Below, piece after piece: positions 1-13,026 of a stretch of 64,000 nt of DNA. The stretch is taken from assembly GCF_037975245.1 (NCBI RefSeq), contig NC_092562.1:15518521-15582520 (forward strand), written 5' to 3'. The position numbers were made by a program, and so were the translations under genes. Each line of letters begins with the position of its first letter. Within the stretch, counting starts at the first letter, position 1. This stretch comes from Apostichopus japonicus (taxonomy: Eukaryota; Echinodermata; Holothuroidea; Aspidochirotida; Stichopodidae). The notes under the pieces were generated by a model. The model was given only the letters and a program-made list of their open reading frames with translations, ran no database searches and was not told the origin of the DNA.

Positions 1-358
1 TAACATACACTTTTGCATCAAATAGGCTACAGCTTTGGCTTATGGAGAAGTCCTTAAGTCTGCACCTCTTCTATATATGTACAGGTACAACATGTAAGTC
101 ATATCATTTTGTAAAGGGAGAAATAAATCCCTCTTGAGTTCCTGCAAATAATATCAATTCAATAGAATGTGCTCACTAATAGAAAGGAATGAAACTTTGC
201 ATTATAACCTAACCTTTCAAACCAAAAATGTAGGGAAAATTAGGCAAAGTTCAACACTTTAAATGGCCAACAAATTGCCTAGGTACAAATCTTTCTACAG
301 AAAATTTCCACACTAGGGAATGGAACCTTGGTAGAGTTTTGTGGAGAATTTCAGCTCA

Positions 359-2034
<1,676 letters not shown>

Positions 2035-2378
2035 CTGAAACAGTGTAAGATTTTCATTAAATTCAGTGAATGAAAAAAAGTAAGCTATAGTTATAGTTTA
2101 CAACTTTGAAAACTGTTAAAATAGCTTTATTAGAAATCAAGGTAAATTATGCTGAAACTCCACTTCAACATTTTTGAGCCTGGGTTAAGCTCTGAAGTCT
2201 GGTATCTACTAGCCTCTCAAGAGAATATTTTAATGTTTGTCAAATGACTAAATTTCTATGCTGACAACCAAAATCAGCTTTGCTTGTCTGACAGACGACT
2301 AGTTGTTTAACCATCACTTCGGACATACTGAAATGAAACAAAATCAGTGGTAGGCCTAAAACCCACACAAAAGTAGCG

Positions 2379-3037
2379 CTAGCAATGGTAAGTAGTGGTA
2401 CCAGCCCTTTGATAAGGCTGGGGGCCGTGTCGGCCCGCCATCAGTATATTCTGCCGTAGAATTGTGCTCTTTCCGCCATTGAAAAAGTGCCATTCCGCCA
2501 CGTTACTCTGATGGCGGTAAAGAACTTTTGTATAGCGGAAATAGCACATTGTTGTGGGTGCACTGTAGGCCTATATGCACTGTATATTGCTTTGCTTCAC
2601 AATACCTAGGCCTGCAAAATGCACAAAATTGGTCATTTAAGTCAACAATCAGAATCGGTCTTTTTAATAAACAATAAACGTAAATTAATTCAATTTATTC
2701 AACAAACTATATTATATATTTGAAGACAGTGTATCCACTCTTACAAACTTACAATTAAAACTATTCTATCAACATGTACATTAAAGACTGTGTATCTATT
2801 CCCCAATATTGTCTTAACTATAATTCAGTCTATCCAGCAAACCGTCACATTTGAAGACAGTGTACCTATCCTTCCACACGAATAAAAATAGTTCCACTGA
2901 TTCATTTCTGTGTCAAATCCATTCCTCAAATGTACCATTCAGCCATAGGTTTCGCGCCTTCCCGCCATGACAGAAAGGAAACCTATAGCGGAATGGTACG
3001 GCGGTATGTACTGGAATAGCACTGGAACCATTACTAG
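2379..3037. mobile_element. Candidate MITE with imperfect terminal inverted repeats
   Basis: The left end (2379-2404) and the reverse complement of the right end (3011-3037) share CTAG-AATGGT, then AGTG, TA and CCAG at matching spacing, a roughly 25-nt imperfect inverted repeat. The interior repeats ATGGCGG/CCGCCAT and GCGGAATGG motifs. Near the right end, 2932-2953 and 2978-2999 form a 22-bp stem with few mismatches around a 24-nt loop. No clean target-site duplication is visible, so this may be an old or misbounded element. It lies upstream of the CAPSL first coding exon. Confidence 0.4.
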
Positions 3038-4252
3038 TATTACTATTAGGCCTAGTCGTTGCAGTGTCTGCTAGGCCTAGGCCAAGACTAAAAACTCAAG
3101 TCCTCAGTTATTAAATATTAAATATCTTAACTTAAACTACCGCATTTTTTTTTGGTTACATTGTTCGAAAGATGCCAACACGAAAGAAAGTCAGAAGCAT
3201 TTAGTATCGTCCTAACTTTTGCTATTTTCGCAGCAGCGTAAACAGACAGCCTAACGTACATACAGCGACTAGGCTAGCTTAATTTGATGCTAGCGTTACT
3301 GCCAGTGTAAGCAAAGGCTAGGCCTAGCCAGCCTACCCTAAAAAATTACCAAATTTATATTTGTCGGAGTTGCAGTGTTTCTCTTCTATACGACTTGAAG
3401 ACGTCAAACAGTTTGTCCAACGAAATCTCAAAACTAAGTTGTCAGGTTCTAAAGTGCCCCAGCTTTAGAATATAAGAACTGAACAATCCAGAAAGTTCGC
3501 CGTCTTATTCGCCAAACGATACTAGCATACAGTTGAAGTTATTTGCTGAACAGGTGGGTAAAGCATTATTCAGGCACGCAGTGACGTCACATTGTTTGGA
3601 AGCTATGGAAATAAGGGATGTAAGCCTACCGGAAGGGAATTTCCCTCAGAATTGTACCACACACAAGATAGCTTACCTTTATCAAATCTTTTCATTCGTA
3701 TCAGATTATTGTTCTCATCAAATTCACTTCGTTGTATGTCCTGCCATTTGGGACAAAATCGTTTTATAAAAAGTAAGGATTATTTCTGTTGTGGCCAGAA
3801 CCATTGCAATATGTTCTGAATCTGGACAAGAATGATGGAAAGACCCCCAAGAAAATTGATGATTGTAAGCAATTGGAAAATTTGCCATCGCCATTATGGC
3901 CAAATAAAAAAACTGATGTAGGTATAGGGGTTGAACCTATTTGGGTGGGCTAGAGGCAAATTAAGGATTCTATAAAGGAGTGTAAGCCTGGGATGGTGAA
4001 ATGGTGCATTGTGAGGCATATTTAGGACAATAATTAGCTCTATAATAAGCAAGCTTTTGCTAATACTATTGATGTTTTGTGTGATTGAAAAGGTGGTGTA
4101 AACCCATTGTCTAATTTAAAAGTTCCCACTATCCCCCATCCCTAGACTTTTGTGTGCTGTCACTGCACTCAATCATAGCAATAGTAGTAAAGCTGCATAA
4201 CTAAGCCATTAGATAACATGACTTGCATTCTATTTTAAAATCCTTTTCCAGC
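3038..4252. other. Intergenic DNA upstream of the calcyphosine-like gene
   Basis: Probably contains the CAPSL promoter and a non-coding first exon, but I cannot place a start site. Two overlapping plus-strand open frames near 3533-3819 (75-78 codons) show no domain and no splice partner. Nothing else is supported. Confidence 0.4.
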
Positions 4253-4260
4253 CAAACATG

Positions 4261-4899
4261 CAAGGGCGGCGGAACCGGGGGGGCACGTGCCCCCCACTTT
4301 TCCTCAGGGTTAAAAATGTGCCCTTTTTCTACATAAAAATTGAGGTGTCTCAAGTTAGAAAGAGGCCAGGGAACCAGAATGAACACTTGGGAAGGGCCGT
4401 TTCCGGCCATCTGAGGGGTTTGTAAAACCAAAATTTTTCTTGTGCGCTCCGCGCCAACCGATGGTGGCGCTCCGCTCAGATAGTCGTGCATACAACTTTG
4501 CAAATCCTGGCTACGCCCCTGACTTTTAATGAATTTCTGTGGGTCAAACTCAAAGCTATTTCGAATGGAAACAATTTGTTAAGATATTAACAAGAAATAA
4601 ACTCTAATTCGGAAGATTCCTACATTAGCAACTAGCATGATTTCACCTCATTTGTCTCAATAGAAAACTTGTTCCTTGTTTCCCAATTTGCACATTGGAT
4701 ATTGCAGTGCTAGTATGCATATTTTCCTTGAGGGGGGGGGGGGGGGCGTTGATGGAGTGATGTGTATATGCAAATAAGATAATACAATAAGAGTTATAAA
4801 GGGTACTAAATATCAGGCTACATCAGTCCAATCGAATTTCTGCAAAGTGCCCTTTGATGTCGGTGCCCCCCCAGATTAAAAGTGCTTCCGCCGCCCTTG
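4261..4899. mobile_element. hAT-type non-autonomous element with perfect 8-bp target duplication
   Basis: The ends are exact inverted repeats: CAAGGGCGGCGGAA at 4261-4274 and its reverse complement at 4886-4899. They are flanked by an identical 8-bp direct repeat, CAAACATG, at 4253-4260 and 4900-4907. Terminal inverted repeats with an 8-bp target duplication fit the hAT superfamily. At 639 bp with no transposase frame it is non-autonomous. The interior contains a G tract (4732-4746) and, near 4504-4520, the reverse complement of CAGGGGCGTAGCCAGG, which looks like the end of a second hAT-type element, so the interior may be composite. Confidence 0.85.
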
Positions 4900-4907
4900 C
4901 AAACATG

Positions 4908-5902
4908 TCTTTGTTCTGTTAATATTCTTGCTTACAATTAATTGAATGAGGTGGGTGCCAAGAAACTATAAAAATCATTGATCATTTAATGTTCTAACCA
5001 AACAAGAGAAAACAAAAACTATTGTTTTTCACTTCTTTCTATTCTTTTATTGACATATTTCTGCCATTAAACATTTCTTTTAACCATGTTATATAGAAAG
5101 TACAGCTACTGCACATACTTGCAATTTTCAGACTTTGGAAAAGGAAGGTACATAACTAAAAATAATTCCTTCATCTCAGAGTGAGGGGGTGGGGTGGGAG
5201 GCAGATACTGACATCATGAAGGGCAGGGATGGCCAAAAACCTCTACTTATGGCCCACGAGGATATCATATATGGTGGATTAAGACTCTTCTTGGTTGAGA
5301 CATAACAAAGAGATCGTTTAAGAATGCTTCTTCAGTAAGAGAATACAGAATGTACATATAACATCACGTAACAGTAATAGAGCATTTAATGCTCCGTAAG
5401 GAATAACATATTACATCTCCATGGCAGATAAGTGAATAAGAACTACCATAATTGGAATTAATTAATGCTTTGAACAATCAAGCATACAATAAAACGTTTT
5501 ACAAAACATATTTCAATATAATTGTAATGTTTCATAATGAAACTAGAATAGATCCCAAAAGATGACCCAGGGTCATTCCAATCGTGATAAACACATATAT
5601 CAGTAAGTTCTTTCTGTTACTCACAATAGAAGATGAACACAAAACATTGCAGGAACTTTTCTTTGTAAATTAATTCAACTACTTTTGTGAAATGTTACTC
5701 TTCCTAAGACATGCAAACTCAGCTCTCTTTGTAGCTCAAAGATAAAACAGAAGCAACTATTGTTTTTCACTCTCTGTGTATGTGAACCATTCTTTCTGCA
5801 TGAAGAAGAACTGTTCTCCATGGAGCATTTCAAATATCCTCTTCCAGACAACAAAGTCATTAGAGTTTCTGGACTCTTCTTTGTTTGCCTCCATCCTCTC
5901 AC
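4908..5902 (-). other. 3' flank and probable 3' UTR of LSM1
   Basis: Minus-strand DNA just past the LSM1 stop codon. An AATAAA motif read on the minus strand lies at about 5046-5051 and could end the transcript roughly 850 nt after the stop. The 75-codon minus-strand open frame at 5675-5902 lies in this probable UTR and shows no family pattern. Confidence 0.4.
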
Positions 5903-8900
5903 TCATGTGAATTCATCTGCCGTCCGTTCTGCGTGAGGTTGCAAACCTCTTTCTAAGAGTTTCTTATACTGTTTTTTCTGTTCGTCTTGTTTCTTCTGCT
6001 GTTCCAGTCGTTGGGCTTGCAGTATATTTTCCACCGATACTTCCTCTAAGGGTAAGTTCCCTTCGTTCTTTAAATCCTTGGAAAGAAAACAAAAAAGAGA
6101 GAGAGGCAAAAAATTGTGTTAGTTTCCTTCATTCTTTAAGATCCTTGAAAGGAAAAGGGGAAAAAAAGAAGAGAGATGCAAAATAAAGTGTGTTAGACTA
6201 GTGCTCTTAATGATTGTATAATTCCCAGTCACCTCATTTAGTCTTTGGCCCATAAGTAATTACCAGGTTTATATTAGTTTGCCTCACAGCTGGCTTATTC
6301 CAGTTACTAAACCAAGATACTGATGGTTATGTTCAGATAGTCCAGGGATGTGGTAGCACAAAGCAGCATCAAGAACAGGTTATACAATGAATTGTCCATT
6401 TAGAAATGGCACCACTGGCAACTTTCAAATATGTTCATGACTCTTCAGGCTGATGAGAATAACCACCAGAAGGCATTGTTTTGGAGTATATTTTAGAGTC
6501 ATTCTGTGCCTACGACTACTACCTGAATCCAGTCTAACGATGCCAAGGTGAGAAAGTATGAAACACATTGAAGCAATTCTCACGACTATTAGAATTTTCC
6601 AATATCCAATAATCAATGTTCCATCATTCTTCATTGATCAAATTTGTACAAATAGTTATTATTATCAATTGTTATCAGCAAGACACAGTCATAATACCTG
6701 TAGGTTAGATTTACACACAGTTCTTTTTTTTCAGTTTACACAATTTTTCCTGTGAGGTCATTGAACAAGCAAGTGGAGGGTGGCCGTGGGATATTCCCAT
6801 GTTAATATTAACAGCCATTTTGAAGCTTCCGCAATCTATTTGTACCATACCCGATCATTAAAAGAGAGATAAGAGAACAGGGAAAGATTACATAATTACA
6901 TTGTTTACCACCAACTGTTTGTGAGATTGTTGTGGTCAAGTGATGGTTTATGCAGTGGACTTGAGATCTATTAGGTTTGCAGGTTTGATTCCTGCACAGA
7001 TCATTACTTTGTGAACTTGGGAAAGGCATTTTATCTCTATTGCCTCTCCTCACCCAGGTGTGTAAATGGAGACCTGCGGAGGTAACTTGTAAATATATTT
7101 GCGTGCGCCTGTTTGTGGCTGCACTCTATGGAAACTTGCCACAGGGGACGCGTAGATGCACAGGAGGGGTTGTTTGAATTTCGCACACTTTGGTGTGTGG
7201 ATGTGACCAGTTACCAACGACCATGGGTTAAGTATTAAAGTCGTGTGAGCGGGGTTGGGCTGAAAAAAAACTTTAAACCTTCAATTTTCACTTTATACAG
7301 GGATTGTCTGCAACTCGGGGCTGTACAGCTCAGTTGGTAGGGCATAGGACTTGTAGTCCTTAGCCTCCCTGGTTTGAAAACGGTTCCAGCCAGTTATTTT
7401 TTCTGCTCTTTCAAATCTATTTCTAGTTTGCTAGTCAGTTTCCTTCTTCTATCTATATATATTTATTTTGAGATATATTCCTACACCATCACCACCACTA
7501 AAAAAAAAGAGACCAACAAGATTCAAACGACTTACGATTTCTCCCAATAACTCGACATTCTCACCACGCACCACAAAGATGCCTCTTGGAATGTCACCGT
7601 ACTGCTTGCCAACGTAAATCCTCTCTATAGTTCTATGGAGGACTAGATTTGCTGTAAGAACAAAGTGATATTTCTGGCTATCAGAATCAACCTCTGTACT
7701 ACTGCTTGCTGAGCTGATATCAGAACACGTTAACATTATTTTGAATTATTGGTTTATTTCTTGCTGTAAAGCACATCATTTGAAAATTAGCAAGAATAAG
7801 TTGCTTCATTCCTGTCTTCTTTGCTTGAGTTTCCAATCCATACCAATCCAATTCAAAACAAGAAAGAACTTCTCAACATTTGGGTAAAATTATGTCAAAA
7901 CTGATATATGTAATTATTACCAGCATATTGGGTGGGGGTGAGAGGGGGGAAATGTGGAAAAGGCCAGAGGGGTAAGGTCCTCTGATTGAAGTTTTCTCCC
8001 ATCTGGCTCCACAACCTTAGAGTAGATGGGCAAATACCCCAAAAATAGAACGCCCCGCAACTTTAGAAGAGAGAGACAAATATGTAGATAATGGATCAGT
8101 TTTCTAACTTACCAAATTGGTCCACAGATCTGAGAAAACCAATTAGTGTGCGTCCATCTCTGAGGACGACCAGTATCTTTTCTGAGGGAAAATAAAATAA
8201 TATTTACTGTCAACTTGACTTTCAAAAACAGCAATGTTCTTGCAACAAGACATCTGAAAGAACATATCCAATTTTCTGTAAACATAATCATGGAAATATA
8301 AATATTACAGGTTTTTTTTAAGTTTACAAACTGCTTTGGCAATGTTGCACCCTGTATAATTGCATGCTACAGAAGTCTCTCTATATTGTAACTTATAACA
8401 GTCAGTGTGATAGAAGCCTGGCTGCATCACTGCTAACTTGTGTGAAAAAAGATCCCAATGCCTGCTGGTAAAAACAATCATGTTGACTAAACTAGGATAT
8501 ATTCATATATATTCATAGGTCTTCTAATGAGAAACCTGTGAAGAGGGATATTTATAGAGATTTGAATGAGATTAATATCACAGAATCTTTGTAACTGTAT
8601 CAATAACAATGGCATGATGGTGCTGTGGGGTAACAGTTAGAAACTGAACAATGCCAACTACTTCAACATATACATGGCAACCATGTTAATGTTGTACCAC
8701 ACAAACCATTGCACCATGCCACAACAGTTATGTTATCAAATGGACTGTGTCAACAAAGAAAGAAAACCTGACCATGAAGAGGATCGTTAGTAGGTCGTTA
8801 GTAGGTCGTTAAACATATTTACATCTATAGTGATTTAATATTTAGATGGATATCACATCAATTACACTGTTATCAAGGTTTTGTTTGTTTTGTTTAAACA

Positions 8901-10550
8901 TACATGTGTACCCTTTTGGGATTCCTAAATCCTTTCCTAAACCCCCTCCCCCACCCCCTCCCAAAATAAAATAATAATAAAAACAAAACAAGGGGGAAAG
9001 GTGCTTAGTGAAGAATCAAAATGTTTGGAGAAACATTTATTAATTCAATTGGGAGAAATAATTCATGAAACTACCTCAAAATACAACATTGATATTGTTT
9101 TGAACACTGTAGTAATTTTAACCATATTTATCAAGGCTCTGGAGATTAAAATTGTGTTCCAAAGAGAAGTTGCAATGTGACTTAGGAACACAGCAGCTAC
9201 ATGTCTTACAGTGTAGCTACATTGGTTTACACAGTGTGTGACGTTAGGAATAACCAAAGCTACTGTAGGCCTTAATCTGACTCTTAAAAAACAGTTGGAA
9301 CCTCAACATCCTGTGTTTCAGCTACTTAAAATCTATGCTTATGTGCACCAGAATATCTGTGCATTAAGCCCTTTCTTGTAGCAATGCAGCAAGAGGAAGA
9401 GCTTGAACGAAATCAGACATTGTTACTTGAAATGAGTGGTACAAGTCATCACATACAGTAAATTATGGCATCCAGTTACTATTAGTATAGTCAGTATTGC
9501 AAAGTTCGGAATACTGTGAAGTTCGGACACCTCCCCTAACCCTACTGGAGTAATTATAGAATACAGGGCCACTCGATGATACTATCTGAGCATCCGGATT
9601 CGCGGATGCTCAGTCTCACCCCAGTACGTATGTGAGTAAAAAATGTCAAAGTCCCAGTTCTTTCTTTTTGAGTGGATGCGCGGATGCGTGGATGCGGAGT
9701 CAAAAATTTCCTAAGTCTTTTGCTGGTACTTCTGTGGTGGAATTTTAGAGGGCGTCACACATGTACGGATGCCTTTTAAGAACGACACACTATTAATGTG
9801 GAATATCTTCGTACATTCGGAACTTTCAGTATTGGAAATACGTGATGGTATATGTCGAAACTTTTTCGAAAATTATTTAAGTCAATTCCTAGTACTCCCG
9901 GGGTGGATGCGCGGATGCGCGGATGCGGAGTCAAAATGAAATACGTGATAAAATGAAATACGTGATGGAAATTAGAGGGAGTCAAAATGAAATACGTGAT
10001 GGTATATGGGGAAACTTTCGAAAATTATTTAAGTCCATACCTAGTACTCCCGGGTGGATGCGCGGATGCGCGGATGCGGAGTCAAAATGAAATACGTGAT
10101 GGCATTTTAGAGGGCGACATACGTGTACGGACATGTACAGACACACCGCGCATCCGCGCATCCGGATGCTGGGAAGAGTTAATGAATGGCCCTGTATTCT
10201 ATAATTGTACCACCCTACTCCCTAACCCTACTTTCTAACCCCTAACCTTATTCTGCCGATTCGAAGTAAGCTTTCCCATTCATCTGGTACGGATTCTAAA
10301 GTTAGGCCTAATTAGGCTTAAATCCTTAGGCGTCATTTAAATTCAAGGCCTAAGTTAGCATGGCCTAACAATAGTAATACTAGTTAGTAGTTAGGCTAAG
10401 TTAGATATAGCCTACTACTACAGAAATATTAACTGTTAGGCCAGTTCTTAGGCTAGTTCAGAGACTGAAAACTTAAAAGATGTCTAAATCGTAACTGTCT
10501 ATTTCCTCCAGAAGACTTGCAGTTCCAGGCATATAATCTTGCCCTTCCAT
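5903..10550 (-). CDS. LSM1: LSM1, Sm-like mRNA decapping activator (spliced, 4 coding exons)
   Basis: Coding exons on the minus strand: 10550-10496, 8181-8113, 7651-7536 and 6076-5903 (stop TGA 5905-5903). Phases join exactly (A|AA, G|CA, then phase 0) to give 137 aa; human LSM1 has 133. Residues 1-18 hold [14 protein letters not shown]. The Sm1 motif follows as [25 protein letters not shown] split by the second intron, and the Sm2 motif contains [15 protein letters not shown] and LLGEI. The C-terminal helix is rich in Gln and Lys ([15 protein letters not shown]), as in the family. LSM1 replaces LSM8 in the LSM1-7 ring, which with Pat1 binds deadenylated mRNA 3' ends in the cytoplasm and stimulates decapping. 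The start was chosen because MEGQ precedes the conserved YMPGTASL. The first donor reads A|GTTACG, a weak site; the other splice sites are good. Confidence 0.93.
6926..7262 (+). mobile_element. tRNA-derived SINE (serine-tRNA-like head) in an LSM1 intron
   Basis: The head at about 6926-7003 resembles a tRNA: an A-box-like GTGGTCAAGTGATGG, an anticodon stem TGGACTTGAGATCTA with TGA in anticodon position (serine-like), and a B box GGTTTGATTCC. The variable arm is degenerate. It is followed by a body containing GAAAGGCATTTTATC and CACCCAGGTGTGTAAATGG, of a type common in invertebrate SINE bodies, ending near an A-rich stretch. No clear target duplication. Lies antisense within LSM1 intron 3. Confidence 0.6.
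7319..7391 (+). tRNA. Degenerate tRNA-like sequence (Thr-TGT-like), pseudogene or SINE head
   Basis: A 73-nt stretch beginning GGCTGTACAGCTCAGTTGG. The D stem pairs (GCTC with GGGC). The anticodon stem pairs over four bases around loop CTTGTAG, putting TGT at the anticodon. The T arm (CCCTG/AACGG) and acceptor stem pair poorly and the T loop reads TTTGAAAA rather than TTCGAAT. It is therefore probably a decayed tRNA or the head of a SINE, not a functional tRNA. It sits 57 nt downstream of the serine-like SINE in the same LSM1 intron. Confidence 0.4.
9551..10206. mobile_element. Foldback/MITE-like element with internal 154-bp tandem repeat
   Basis: The ends are inverted repeats: AATTATAGAATACAGGGCCA near 9552-9571, matched by its reverse complement near 10186-10205. 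The homology continues inward through GCATCCGGAT-CGCGGATGC. Inside, a unit starting cgtgatggtatatg repeats at about 9841 and 9995 (154 bp apart). Each copy contains stacked GGATGCGC motifs followed by GGAGTCAAAATGAAATACG. No unambiguous direct target duplication, because the inverted repeat extends outwards. It lies upstream (towards 8.2 kb) of the LSM1 first coding exon, in its first intron. Confidence 0.55.
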
Positions 10551-10969
10551 TTCTTCCCTCGAATTTGATACCGAATCTTTTGCAGTAGCGACGGGTGATA
10601 TTCTGAGGCAAATCCCTACCACTGCACTGCACGGCTAAGCTCTGAAAATGTTAACATGAATTATATGATGCCTACGTCCGGATCGGGTTTTCCCGTTACA
10701 CAGTGCAATAAGATATGACCAGAAATAGAGTTTCGAATTACGCCATACAAAATTCAGCTATATCAACCAGTTATGTGATACCCACTCTCGATTAGGGAAA
10801 GCTCGCAAAGGAAGGTTTTGGTTCCGAAATATGTCCATCTTTGGCTCGTAAAAATTGGGCATTGGGTTTGTCACGCCAGCATAATTTAATGGTCTTATCT
10901 AAATTACAAAGTGATTATAGAAAAGAAAGAAAGAGGTGTTCACATTCTCCATGTCATCCAATTTCATAC

Positions 10970-11742
10970 CCCGGGCCGCGAAATTTTTATTCCCAAACAG
11001 GTTTGCAATTGCGTGTAAATAGGCGCTCATGATTGGTCGGAAAAGTTACGTCATCACGATAGAAACCTTCACTTCCAGGTAACCAAAGTGTCTGCATCCA
11101 TTCGTTGCAACGAAGATATGCCCGTTCAAAATTACCCGAAGCTTTTCGTTAATATATGTAGATGTATTTGGAATTGGTTTAGACATATTGAGCACACTAG
11201 TATGGTATGATCATCTACTTTGATCGAAGATTTATGTGAAGGCATTAATCGATAACATCGCACAGTGAAATGTTCGTACATGGTACATCACAAATGCGCT
11301 GGTGGCCTATATGAATTATAACTGTGTACACAGTGCAGTGACGGAACATATCATACTGTACACTAAACTGTTTGCGTATATTCATTCAAGACTCGTGAAG
11401 TTGATTTTAGTGTAGGCCTATACCCATTCCACAAAACGAATTCCGATTGTAGTAGAACGGCTCACAAATCTTGAATAACGTAAACACGAACCCAATAGAA
11501 TGTAGCGTATGTATCATAAGTAAGGTCAACATGTGATTCAAGCATTAAAAGTAAAGTTAGGCGTTTGATGGGAAACCCCGTAACTATATAGACTTAATTA
11601 AGTGTCAGAGTGTAACTCATTGCATGTCTTCGAACTTCGAAGCGATGCCTATTTTTGATGCTGACGTCACGAGCAATCTGATTGGCGGAAAACCACGCAA
11701 TTGCAAACCTGTTTGGGAAAAAAAAAATCGCCCCCGGGCCGC
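10970..11742. repeat. Long-armed inverted repeat (foldback element candidate)
   Basis: A perfect 25-nt arm beginning TCCCAAACAGGTTTGCAATT at 10991-11015 recurs as its reverse complement at 11694-11718. The arms extend imperfectly to GGGCCGCG-type outer edges (10970 and 11742) and inwards to GATTGG plus TACGTCA/TGACGTCA motifs near 11029-11054 and 11660-11685. The spacer is about 640 bp with no gene. No target duplication was recognised. Confidence 0.6.
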
Positions 11743-11792
11743 TCTCCTCGTCGGTGTTAAACGATAATGCAGACCAACCAGGGATGGTCTCA

Positions 11793-11818
11793 GTGATGTG
11801 TTCGTACGAACACATCAC
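11793..11818. repeat. Perfect 26-bp palindrome
   Basis: The half-site GTGATGTGTTCGT is followed immediately by its exact reverse complement, with no spacer. Symmetry stops at the next base on each side. It lies between the diverging LSM1 and RAD23 genes, just outside the long inverted repeat. Function unknown; it could be a dimeric protein-binding site or the tip of a decayed element. Confidence 0.7.
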
Positions 11819-12275
11819 GTATGCCAAACTTTCATGAGCAATTGCTTTCAATTTATGGAAGTATTATATTGCAGTGAAAGAGATTCATTTATGTCGTCAA
11901 TGTACATCGTTATGTTGTGGAGATGGGACTTATACCTTTCAGTTATTGATATAATTTTTTCTGGTGCCACCAGCTCCTTTCTTACCTCCCACAAAGAGGA
12001 AGCATAGCAACCACCAACAACCATGTGTTTCCTACATCACAAAAGCCAATTTTGAATCCGAGTTTAAGTACTATGTTGGGAATTAAACGGTTTTACTTCT
12101 ATTGAACATGAGTACGAGGAACTATAGCCATCTTCCCCCTCACCCCCTGCCCCCAAAACGACCAAGCACCTTCATTCACTACGTTCTTTCAATATCTGTA
12201 ATCGACTGAACTTCTTGCTGTCAATGTGACAATGTACTGTTCGAGAATGTGCAGCATTAGTAAGTTGAGTCTCGT

Positions 12276-13026
12276 CTATCCGACATGCTCAGTGATTAAC
12301 CTCCGCCACGTATCACGATCTTGCGCAAGGTTTATTGCTTCTTCGAAATTGTTAATATTAATGTCCTTGAATTGCGATTTTATTTTTCCAAGCAATGTAG
12401 TCACGAGCCTTCCAACTGGTTTAGCAGTATGTCTCAGTGCTTCTCTTAAAGCAACCTTTGCTGGGGCGTCCTCTTGGAGTCTTGCTACATGACCAAAAAA
12501 ATCTCAATCTTCTATGTGCGACTATCGATGACCAAGGTGTTTGGTTGGTTTCGTTGTAGAGCTCATCATTTGATAACCAATTATTATTGGTCCATCTAAT
12601 GTTGAGAATATTTCGAAGTAGTCTCCTTTGAAAAGTGTCAATTTTGCGATCAAGATTCTTCGTTGTGCCCCACAGTTCGCAATTGTACAAAAAAATACTC
12701 TTTAATAAAGTCTCAAAGATCCTAAGCTTAATTTTCCGGCTTATGTTTTTGCTTTTAAAAATGCTTGACAGTGTGTTGAAAGCACCGTTGGTTATACCAA
12801 TTCTTCTGTTAATGTCTTCTTCGGTCCTCAGCAAGCTTCCAACATATTTACATTTCTTCCAACTGTCATTTCCTTTTCTTGCACACATGATTCCCACAAT
12901 AGAAACACATTTTTGCATTGTTCGCCACCCATAATTACACGAAGGCCAACAAAGTACGGTGTACAATAGTTGCCACAATTTGTTTTTAAATTTCATTGAT
13001 GGGGTCATTATTTCAAAAAGAATCAC
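12276..13026 (-). pseudogene. Non-LTR retrotransposon reverse transcriptase, broken 3' end
   Basis: A 201-codon minus-strand frame resembles the C-terminal region of endonuclease/reverse-transcriptase proteins of LINE-type elements. Recognisable segments are KYVGSLLRTEEDINRRIG, LRIFETLLKSIFLYNCELW, RRLLRNILNIRW and VAHRRLRFF. The frame breaks in a run of seven T (minus strand; A tract at about 12495-12501). The family-typical continuation lies in the next frame, ending at a TAG at 12278-12276. No catalytic polymerase core is present, so this is a 5'-truncated, frameshifted relic of a kind normal for LINE copies. Confidence 0.8.

Noticed and set aside
4201-4503. 100-codon minus-strand frame
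   Set aside because: It lies mostly inside the 4261-4899 mobile element, and its proline-rich part comes from GC-rich repeat sequence.
7319-7391. A functional threonine tRNA gene
   Set aside because: T arm and acceptor stem do not pair properly and the T loop is non-standard; kept only as a tRNA-like sequence.
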